From Thermodesulfobacteriota bacterium (GTDB lineage: Bacteria > Desulfobacterota > Desulfocorpusculales > Desulfocorpusculum): a stretch of DNA of 7,115 nt. Positions 1-5,800 of this stretch are shown one piece after another; within the stretch, counting starts at the first letter, position 1; every line of letters starts with the position of its first letter. The stretch is taken from the NCBI GenBank assembly GCA_028275295.1, contig JAPWUY010000091.1:1-7115 (forward strand). Reading direction: 5' to 3'. The notes under the pieces were generated by a model. It was not told where the DNA came from, ran no database searches, and was given only the letters and a program-made list of their open reading frames with translations. A program made the position numbers and the translations under genes.

Positions 1-5
1 GCCTT

Positions 6-1349
6 GTGAAAACGATCTCCGAGAAGCTGGCCGATTTTTCGAGCAGGTTCGATTACGAGAGCCTCACCCGCGACCAAATCGCCAAACTCAAACTCTATTT
101 TCTCGACTGGCTTGGCTCAGCCTATGCCGGGGCGAGCCAAAAGCCGGTTCAGATGGTCCTGGCCGTGGCCAAAAGGCAGGGAGGAGCCCCGCAAGCTACC
201 TTGATTCCAGACGGCTCGAGGAGCAGTGGACTCATGGCCGCCCTTGTAAATGGGGCCTCGTCCCACGTGGTGGAGATGGATGATCTACACAAGGAATCGG
301 TTCTCCATCCCGCTGCAGCCATAATACCGGCGATCCTCGCAGCTGCGGAGAGCGAGGGTTCCTCGGGCAGGGAACTCATCCAGGCTATGGCCGTGGGCTA
401 CGAGGTGGGTATAAGAGTGGCTGTGGGAGCCGGGGTCTCCCATTACAACTTCTGGCACACTACAGGAACTTGCGGGACCTTCGGCGCTGCAGCCGGGGCT
501 GGGAGGATTCTGGGCCTTTCGCCCCAGCAGATGACCTGGGCCTTGGGATCTGCCGGGACCCAGGCTTCGGGCCTCTGGGCTTTTTTGGTGGAGAACGCTA
601 TGAGCAAACAGCTTCACCCGGGCAAGGCTGCCATGAACGGACTTCTGGCGGCCCTCTTGGCCAGGGAAGGCTTCACAGGGGCTGTGAGCATCCTGGAGAG
701 CGAGAAAGGTTTTTTCCGCGCCACATCCCGGGACTTCGACGAGAAACGGTGTGTGGATGGCCTGGGGAAAGAGCTCTGGTTCGAGAGGAACTCCCTCAAG
801 TATCACGCCTCTTGCGGTCACACCCATTCGGCAATAGATGCGACCATAGAGGCCACGAAAGGAAAGAGGCCTGATCCAGAAAGGATCTCCACCATTCGGG
901 TGAAGATCTACCGTGCTGCCTTGGATCTCCTTGGAAATGTGGAGCCCAAAAGCCCTTATCTGGCCAAATTCTGCCTTCCCTTTTGCGTGGCAACGGCGCT
1001 CCTTTATGGAAGAGTGGGCCTCGGTGCATTCACCCCGGAGAGGCTGGCCGACAAGAAGATCCAGGACCTGATGAGAAAAGTGGAGATGGAAGAGGACCCG
1101 GAACTGACAGCCCTCTACCCGAGAAAATGGCCTGCCGAGGTTGAGATACATCTCCGAGATGGCGGAATTCTCAGAAGCCGATGCTGGGATCCCAAAGGCG
1201 ACCCCGAAAACCCCCTCACCGAGGAGGAAGTCAGAGAGAAGTTCATGGAGTTGACAGAGGGGATCCTTCCCGAGTCCAGGGCCGCGAGAATCTGTGAAAT
1301 GGTGATGGAGCTCGAGAGAGTGGACAGGGTCTCCAGACTCTTCCATTGA
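6..1349 (+). CDS. MmgE/PrpD family protein (2-methylcitrate dehydratase / cis-aconitate decarboxylase superfamily)
   Basis: A cytosolic enzyme of the MmgE/PrpD family, whose members dehydrate 2-methylcitrate, decarboxylate cis-aconitate or epimerise related polycarboxylates. The 447 residues match the usual family length of about 450. Visible family signatures are the N-terminal LDWLGSAYAG (33-42), the acidic/His motif MDDLH (91-95) followed by LHP (100-102), FWHTTGTCG (149-157), KQLHPGKAAMNG (201-212), KYHASCGHTH (265-274) and the LPFCVATALLYG helix (324-335). The conserved His and Lys in these motifs are the expected active-site residues, so the protein looks intact. The start is GTG at 6. 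The frame stays open to the window edge, so an upstream start cannot be excluded, but the N-terminus already looks typical. The next gene starts 4 nt after the stop. The family is secure but the substrate is not: the context (succinate dehydrogenase downstream) would fit a methylcitrate-type role feeding succinate, and no other methylcitrate-cycle gene is visible here. Confidence 0.93.
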   Translation: MKTISEKLADFSSRFDYESLTRDQIAKLKLYFLDWLGSAYAGASQKPVQMVLAVAKRQGGAPQATLIPDGSRSSGLMAALVNGASSHVVEMDDLHKESVLHPAAAIIPAILAAAESEGSSGRELIQAMAVGYEVGIRVAVGAGVSHYNFWHTTGTCGTFGAAAGAGRILGLSPQQMTWALGSAGTQASGLWAFLVENAMSKQLHPGKAAMNGLLAALLAREGFTGAVSILESEKGFFRATSRDFDEKRCVDGLGKELWFERNSLKYHASCGHTHSAIDATIEATKGKRPDPERISTIRVKIYRAALDLLGNVEPKSPYLAKFCLPFCVATALLYGRVGLGAFTPERLADKKIQDLMRKVEMEEDPELTALYPRKWPAEVEIHLRDGGILRSRCWDPKGDPENPLTEEEVREKFMELTEGILPESRAARICEMVMELERVDRVSRLFH

Positions 1350-1353
1350 AGGA

Positions 1354-2124
1354 ATGAGGGGGATAGTTGTTCGAGATGGATTTCCCGGAGGATCCGTGAG
1401 GAGTTGGGAAGAGAGACTCGGAAAGATCGAGCTAGACTCGAGCTCCCTTTCCCAGCAGGTCTCTAGGGTCCTCACAGAGGCTATTCTGGAAGGAGTGTTC
1501 AGCGGCGGGGAGAAGCTCATAGAGAACAAGTTGCAGAAGGTGCTCGGTGTGAGCAGGAGTCCCATAAGGGAGGCCCTGAGGGACCTGGAAAGAAAGGGCC
1601 TAGTGGAAATAGTCCCACGGAAGGGATGCTTCGTGAGGAACATCTCCGCAAGGGATATAGAGGAGCACTTCCCAGTGAGGGCAGCACTCGAGGGACTCGC
1701 GGCAAGGGAAGCCATGCGAAAGATGGACTCCCAGACATTGGCCTTAATCGAGAAGACGCTGGAAGGGATGCGACAAGCAGTTGAGAATGGAGATGCGAAA
1801 ACCTACTGGACACATCACAGGAGATTTCACGAACTCTTCATAGGTGCCTGCGGAAACCAGCTCCTGGTGAGTCTCCTCAAGACCTTGAGGACCCATGCCC
1901 TGTGGTACAGGTTCTCTTACAGATATTACCGAGAGGATCTGCGAAGGTCCCTCGCCTGCCATGAGGAGATAGCGGAGCTTTTTCGCAATCCAAGCACCGA
2001 GAGGGAGGAGGAGATAGAGAGAAAGGTGAGGACCCACATAGAGGAGGCCATGGAGAGGTTCCTCGAGTATTTGAGAGGTAAGGATGGAACGAAGCTCGGA
2101 TCAGTGGAGGGATTCTCGAAATGA
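1354..2124 (+). CDS. GntR-family transcriptional regulator, FadR/FCD subfamily
   Basis: A DNA-binding regulator. A winged helix-turn-helix spans about residues 32-97, with the family signature LGVSRSPIREALRDLERKGL (64-83) as the recognition region. An all-helical FCD ligand domain spans about 101-240. FCD domains usually bind carboxylic acids, often through a metal held by Asp and three His. Here the sites read H155-x3-H159, H203 and H228, so the usual Asp is replaced by His. The ATG at 1354 lies only 4 nt after the previous stop, with AAGGA directly against it, which is poor spacing. A GTG at 1396 (codon 15) preceded by GGAGG is an alternative, and the residues before about 30 are not conserved family sequence. 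The stop overlaps the sdhC start (ATGA, 2121-2124), so the two are probably translationally coupled. It likely controls this operon in response to an acid metabolised by the flanking enzymes; the effector is unknown. Confidence 0.92.
   Translation: MRGIVVRDGFPGGSVRSWEERLGKIELDSSSLSQQVSRVLTEAILEGVFSGGEKLIENKLQKVLGVSRSPIREALRDLERKGLVEIVPRKGCFVRNISARDIEEHFPVRAALEGLAAREAMRKMDSQTLALIEKTLEGMRQAVENGDAKTYWTHHRRFHELFIGACGNQLLVSLLKTLRTHALWYRFSYRYYREDLRRSLACHEEIAELFRNPSTEREEEIERKVRTHIEEAMERFLEYLRGKDGTKLGSVEGFSK
1387..1391 (+). promoter_or_regulatory. Possible ribosome binding site for an alternative regulator start
   Basis: GGAGG lies 4 nt before the in-frame GTG at 1396. If used, it would shorten the GntR protein by 14 residues without touching its DNA-binding domain. 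The spacing is short, so neither this start nor the ATG at 1354 is clearly favoured. Confidence 0.3.
2106..2112 (+). promoter_or_regulatory. Strong Shine-Dalgarno site of the cytochrome b gene
   Basis: GGAGGGA lies inside the end of the regulator gene, 8 nt before the ATG at 2121. This near-ideal site supports the 2121 start and shows that the anchor gene can start translation within the upstream coding sequence. Confidence 0.7.
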
Positions 2125-2948
2125 CATGGGAGACAGTACGAGACCTCGGCCGGACCGGGGCCACTATTTACGGCCCCAAGGTTTTTTCCCGGCTTCTTTT
2201 CCTTTCTAGGGCACGGGGATGGAGGTACTTGCTCAGCTGGGGGCACAGGATAAGCGGGATCATCCTCGTGGTTTTCCTCCTTCTTCACATATGGACCCTG
2301 TCATCCCTAAAAGATCCCGACTCTTACAACGCCAAGATGAGACTCTTCTCGAGCTTTCCCCTCGTTATCATGGAATGGCTTCTCGCAATTCCGGTCATAT
2401 TCCACGCCCTCAATGGCGGAAGGCTCCTCCTTTACGAGGGTTTCGGTGTAAAGGACGATAAGGCCTTAGTTGGATGGGGGATGGCTTCGGGTGCCGGATA
2501 TGTGCTCCTTCTGGGATGGGCAATGGTCAGGGGGGACCAATGGGTTTCGACTTCCCTTTTCTGGATGGGAGCAACGCTTCTCGGCCTCGCTTCCACGGGA
2601 TTGATGGTGAGGCCTTTCTGGATGTCCTACCAGCCCTTAGGATGGAGACTTCAGAGAATATCCGCGGGATTCTTGCTCGTTGTGGTGCCAGCCCACATGT
2701 TCTTCATGCACCTCAATGTGGCCGTGGGCCACGATGCCTCTCGGGTCATGGAGAGACTTGCGAGCCCTCTGATGAAGGGCCTGGATTTGGCCATCATGGG
2801 TTGCGTGGTCTTCCATGGAACGTACGGTGTCTTCTCGATCCTTTCAGACTACCTGGGGACCCGGTCCGCGAGAGTCGCCTTGGCACTGGCCATAGGGGCA
2901 AGTGGGCTCCTCTTGTTCTGGGCTGGGCTCAAGGTGATGATTCCTTGA
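2121..2948 (+). CDS. sdhC: Succinate dehydrogenase/fumarate reductase cytochrome b anchor, apparent SdhC-SdhD fusion
   Basis: The membrane anchor that carries heme b and passes electrons between the SdhAB head and the quinone pool. It has 275 residues and about seven hydrophobic helices: 45-60, 79-99, 118-137, 142-163, 180-199, 219-241 and 250-272. The first three resemble SdhC: S39-x2-H42-R43 and H95-x5-R101-x4-E106 match by spacing E. coli Ser27/His30/Arg31 and His84/Arg90/Asp95. The last three resemble SdhD: H232-x10-D243-Y244 matches E. coli His71/Asp82/Tyr83. H56 and H192 lie in helices 1 and 5, where di-heme type B anchors such as Wolinella FrdC hold the distal heme; the HGTYG around H232 also resembles that protein. 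Type B anchors have five helices and 200-260 residues, so helices 3 and 4 are additional here. The gene lies immediately upstream of the flavoprotein gene. The function is secure; heme number and topology are inferred. The quoted residue numbers of other proteins are from memory. Confidence 0.9.
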   Translation: MTWETVRDLGRTGATIYGPKVFSRLLFLSRARGWRYLLSWGHRISGIILVVFLLLHIWTLSSLKDPDSYNAKMRLFSSFPLVIMEWLLAIPVIFHALNGGRLLLYEGFGVKDDKALVGWGMASGAGYVLLLGWAMVRGDQWVSTSLFWMGATLLGLASTGLMVRPFWMSYQPLGWRLQRISAGFLLVVVPAHMFFMHLNVAVGHDASRVMERLASPLMKGLDLAIMGCVVFHGTYGVFSILSDYLGTRSARVALALAIGASGLLLFWAGLKVMIP

Positions 2949-2956
2949 AGGGGTGA
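2948..2956 (+). promoter_or_regulatory. Ribosome binding site of the flavoprotein gene
   Basis: AAGGGGTGA sits 4 nt before the ATG at 2961, right after the anchor stop. It supports that start and tight co-translation. Confidence 0.6.
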
Positions 2957-2960
2957 ACTC

Positions 2961-4757
2961 ATGGGAAATGAGTGGAAGATTTCCGAGGTAATCTCGTGTG
3001 ATGTCCTGATCTTGGGTGCCGGTGGAGCTGGACTCAGGTGTGCAGCCGAGATCCTGGAGAAGAGGCTGGGATGCAGGGTGATAGCGGTGACCAAGGTCTC
3101 CCATCCCCAAAAGTCTCACACCTCAACCGCCCAGGGCGGACTTGCGGCAGTGGATCCCAAGGATCCTGTGGACAAGCCCATATATCACATGTTCGATACC
3201 TGGAAAGGCTCCGACTGCATGGCTGATCAGAATGTGGTGAAGAGGATAGTGGAGGCGGGCTGGGAGGAGATCCTTTGGCTGGAAAACAGGGGGATGCATT
3301 TCTCCAGAGATGTGGATGGTAAGCTCGCCCGCCGAACCTTTGGGGGACACACACTGAATTTTGGCGAGACATCGGCCTACAGGGCGGTCTTCGAGGCAGA
3401 CAGAACTGGCAAGGGGATAATGGATACCCTCTGGGGCGAGGTGATAAAGAGGGGGATCAGCTTCATTCACCAGTCCATGGCAACAGAGCTTCTCTTCAAC
3501 GGAGATAGGTGCGTGGGGGCCGTGGTATTCAGTCCCAAAAGTGGGAAGTTCACGGCCATAAGGGCAAAGGCAACGGTTCTTGCCATGGGCGGGTGCGGAC
3601 AGGTATTCAAGATAACCACGAATTGCAGGCAGAACACGGGAGACCATTTGGCCCTCGCTGTGGAAACTGGCCTTCCTGTCATGGACCCTGAGGCCGTTCA
3701 ATTTCACCCAACAGGGATAGTGGGCCCAGGAATTCTAGCGAGCGAGACCCTGAGGTCTGTGGGAGGAATACTACGGAACAAGGATCTCGAAGCCTTCATG
3801 GAAAGATATGCTCCCAAGATGAAGGAACTGGCTCCTAGGGACCTGGTGGCCAGGGCCATAGAGACGGAGATCCGAGAGGGTAGGGGGATACTCAATCCCT
3901 CACACGGCATAGAGCACGTGTGGATAGACTTGCGTCATCTCCCAGAGCATGTCCACAAGACCCAAATACCCGAGGTGGCCAGCTTCTTCAAGAAGTTCGT
4001 CAACGTGGATACCAGAACTGAGCTCTGTCCCATAAGGCCAAGCAATCATTATCACATGGGCGGGATCCCCACCAACGAGGATGGCCAGGTCCTCAAAGGG
4101 CCCAACGATCGTGTTTCAGGCCTCTTCGCCATAGGGGAATGCGCGTGTGCAAGCTTCCACGGATTCAACAGGCTCGGGACAAATTCCCTCCTGGAGCTCA
4201 TTACCATGGGCAGGTTCGCGGCCCAAAAGGCAATGGAAGACCTGGACCAGGAGCTTCCACCCCTCCCCCCAGATGCTGGGAGTAGAACCTTCGAGAAATT
4301 CTCTTCGTATTTCGCCGGGCATTCGAAAGTTACGGTGGGATCCTTAAGGGAAAGGATGAAGGCTGTGATGACAGAGAAGGTAGGGGTCTTCAGGAATGAA
4401 CAGGGGATCAAGGAGGCCATCTCCCTCTTGGAGGAGCTCAAGGAAGAGGCCCAGAAGTGCGGTCTGCGAAGCAGGGATCTCCTCATGAATCAGGAACTCG
4501 TGGAGAGATGGGAACTGGACAATCTCCTCACCTCCGCGATGTTGATAGCTCAGGGGGCCCTCCACAGGAGGGAGTCGAGAGGGGGACATTTCAGGGAAGA
4601 TTTCCCGGAGAGAAGATCCGAGTTCGACCGTCACACACTGGTTTACATGGAACAGTTTGGGAAGGTGCGGATCGATTGGAAGCCAGTCGACATGACCCTC
4701 TATGAAGAAGGTGGCCCCTACGCTGAGAAGTTCGGGATGATAGAGAGAAAATATTGA
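2961..4757 (+). CDS. sdhA: Succinate dehydrogenase/fumarate reductase flavoprotein subunit
   Basis: The catalytic subunit, which interconverts succinate and fumarate using covalently bound FAD at the membrane-facing SdhAB head. The 598 residues match the family. An N-terminal dinucleotide-binding motif is VLILGAGGAGLRCAAE (15-30). H53 in KSHTSTAQGG (51-60) is the expected site of FAD attachment. The substrate residues are all present: H249 in QFHPTG, E262 in SETLRSVGG, R293 in APRDLVAR, H363 in NHYHMGGIPT and R404 in HGFNRLGTNSLLE. The C-terminal RRESRGGHFREDFPERR (536-552) is the usual conserved signature after the helical domain. These residues together with the sdhCAB neighbourhood exclude L-aspartate oxidase and soluble fumarate reductase. 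Sequence alone cannot say whether the physiological direction is succinate oxidation or fumarate reduction. Confidence 0.96.
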   Translation: MGNEWKISEVISCDVLILGAGGAGLRCAAEILEKRLGCRVIAVTKVSHPQKSHTSTAQGGLAAVDPKDPVDKPIYHMFDTWKGSDCMADQNVVKRIVEAGWEEILWLENRGMHFSRDVDGKLARRTFGGHTLNFGETSAYRAVFEADRTGKGIMDTLWGEVIKRGISFIHQSMATELLFNGDRCVGAVVFSPKSGKFTAIRAKATVLAMGGCGQVFKITTNCRQNTGDHLALAVETGLPVMDPEAVQFHPTGIVGPGILASETLRSVGGILRNKDLEAFMERYAPKMKELAPRDLVARAIETEIREGRGILNPSHGIEHVWIDLRHLPEHVHKTQIPEVASFFKKFVNVDTRTELCPIRPSNHYHMGGIPTNEDGQVLKGPNDRVSGLFAIGECACASFHGFNRLGTNSLLELITMGRFAAQKAMEDLDQELPPLPPDAGSRTFEKFSSYFAGHSKVTVGSLRERMKAVMTEKVGVFRNEQGIKEAISLLEELKEEAQKCGLRSRDLLMNQELVERWELDNLLTSAMLIAQGALHRRESRGGHFREDFPERRSEFDRHTLVYMEQFGKVRIDWKPVDMTLYEEGGPYAEKFGMIERKY

Positions 4758-4809
4758 AGGGGGTCTTGGATTCCAGAGCTGCGCAAGGTATCGATTTATT
4801 TCGGTCACC

Positions 4810-4817
4810 AGGGGGAG
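4810..4817 (+). promoter_or_regulatory. Ribosome binding site deciding the iron-sulfur subunit start
   Basis: AGGGGGAG ends 11 nt before the ATG at 4829. The frame is open back to a TTG at 4754 that overlaps the flavoprotein stop, but the intervening 25 codons carry no family-like sequence, whereas the protein from 4829 begins like other SdhB proteins. An in-frame GTG at 4817 overlaps this purine stretch and is less likely. Confidence 0.5.
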
Positions 4818-4828
4818 TGAGAGAAAAT

Positions 4829-5551
4829 ATGAGCCAGGATCAAGACCTGACACTGAGAATAAGGAGATATGACCCCTCTACAGGTAGGAGCTGGCTTCAG
4901 GAATATCGAGTCAGAGCAGGGGGAATCCTGAGGTTCACCGATTTGTTGAGGAAGATCAATACCGAACAAGATCCCACCTTGGCTTGGAACTCCTCATGTG
5001 AACACGGCCAGTGCGGTAGCTGTGCGGTCCGAGTGAATGGGAAACCCCTCCTCGCGTGCGAGCTCCTAGTGGAGAATGCTGTGAAGGAGTTCGGAACCAA
5101 GGAGTTCCTGATCGAGCCCATCACCGTAGGGCCAGTAGTGAGGGATCTAGTAGTGGATCTGGAAGTGGCCTACAGAAGAGTGGAGGGCATGAAGCCATTC
5201 ATAATCAGGCCCAGAGAAAACCCATACGGCGAGGGAGAATACAGGATAGACCCCAAGGAGATGGATCCTTATGTGGACGCGACCCGTTGCATAAATTGCT
5301 TTTGCTGCGCAACGGCCTGTATAAGTGGGCCGAGAAGTTTTGTCGGCCCCAATGCAATAATGAGCTGTGTGGTGAGGCTCCTGGACCCCAGGGAAGATGC
5401 CAAGGCTGAAAGGTTCAAGCTCCTCCACGGACCTAACGGGGTAGCCCACTGCCATACCTCAAAGGCTTGCTCCCACGTGTGCCCCAAGGAGATAGATGTG
5501 GCGCACTTTGTCCGCCTAGCCAAATCCTTGAGGCTCAAGGAGAAGGCCTGA
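4829..5551 (+). CDS. sdhB: Succinate dehydrogenase/fumarate reductase iron-sulfur subunit
   Basis: Relays electrons from FAD in SdhA to the quinone and heme in the anchor through three clusters. From the ATG at 4829 it has 240 residues, the usual size. The N-terminal ferredoxin domain holds C57-x4-C62-x2-C65-x11-C77 for [2Fe-2S]. The C-terminal domain has C154-x2-C157-x2-C160-x3-C164 and C208-x5-C214-x3-C218-P. By family pattern, C154, C157, C160 and C218 bind [4Fe-4S], and C164, C208 and C214 bind [3Fe-4S]. All eleven ligands are present. After C164 the E. coli-type Pro and the SFWW segment (quinone-site Trp) are absent, and the segment reads ISGPRSFVGP (165-174). This resembles menaquinone-type enzymes more than ubiquinone-type ones. 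The 71-nt gap after sdhA is the widest in the operon, yet no terminator or promoter is visible there. Confidence 0.95.
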   Translation: MSQDQDLTLRIRRYDPSTGRSWLQEYRVRAGGILRFTDLLRKINTEQDPTLAWNSSCEHGQCGSCAVRVNGKPLLACELLVENAVKEFGTKEFLIEPITVGPVVRDLVVDLEVAYRRVEGMKPFIIRPRENPYGEGEYRIDPKEMDPYVDATRCINCFCCATACISGPRSFVGPNAIMSCVVRLLDPREDAKAERFKLLHGPNGVAHCHTSKACSHVCPKEIDVAHFVRLAKSLRLKEKA

Positions 5552-5681
5552 AAAAACCCTCCAAGAAATTCCAAATGACTCGAGGATCCATGGGGCTAGG
5601 TACCCCAAGCGGAGGATTGCCTTGCGAGGGTGGACTATTTTTCGAGGTCCATGGTGCTCGTTCCAAGATGTGTCCTTGAAA

Positions 5682-5715
5682 GGGTCAGGCTGGCCCACTC
5701 CTCCGTAAGCACGGA
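5682..5715 (+). terminator. Tandem hairpins, possible weak or factor-dependent terminator
   Basis: GGGTCA-GGC-TGGCCC (5682-5696, six pairs including one G-T) is followed 5 nt later by TCCGT-AAGC-ACGGA (5702-5715, five pairs). No U-run follows either, so an intrinsic terminator is not supported. The position between two gene blocks is the main argument for a role. Confidence 0.2.
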
Positions 5716-5733
5716 TCCGAGGGAGAGTTGAGG

Positions 5734-5761
5734 TTGACTCATTGATGGAACAAGTTAGAAT
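5734..5761 (+). promoter_or_regulatory. Candidate sigma-70-type promoter for the glycosyltransferase gene
   Basis: TTGACT (5734-5739) and TAGAAT (5756-5761) each match five of six consensus bases and are separated by 16 nt. Transcription would start near 5768, about 33 nt before the ATG at 5801. It lies in the only sizeable non-coding gap of the window, which raises its credibility. Confidence 0.55.
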
Positions 5762-5800
5762 ACTCAGGACTCCTACTTTCCCGGGTGAGAAGAGACGCCG

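Larger units (their letters stand above)
5552..5800 (+). other. Intergenic region between the sdh operon and the glycan genes
   Basis: This 249-bp stretch contains no recognisable gene. It holds two small hairpins (5682-5696 and 5702-5715) and then a candidate promoter (5734-5761). A short T-rich run at 5636-5642 has no convincing stem before it. The boundary of the two transcription units most likely lies here. Confidence 0.6.

Noticed and set aside
285..1715. A long open frame of 476 codons on the minus strand across the first two genes
   Set aside because: It is opposite two genes with clear family motifs, its translation shows no recognisable domain, and the purine-rich sense strand leaves the antisense frames open by composition.
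2474..2956. A 160-codon plus-strand frame inside the cytochrome b gene
   Set aside because: It lies out of frame within a gene whose heme and quinone motifs are clear, and its translation looks like no known protein.
4754..4828. TTG start for the iron-sulfur subunit overlapping the flavoprotein stop
   Set aside because: The extra 25 codons do not resemble SdhB sequence, and an ATG with a purine-rich upstream site exists at 4829.
5600..5642. Possible intrinsic terminator ending in the T-rich run at 5636-5642
   Set aside because: Only three or four base pairs can form before the T-run, too few for a stable stem.
5467..5679. A 70-codon plus-strand frame from the end of sdhB into the intergenic gap
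   Set aside because: It begins within sdhB out of frame, has no ribosome binding site and no family-like sequence.
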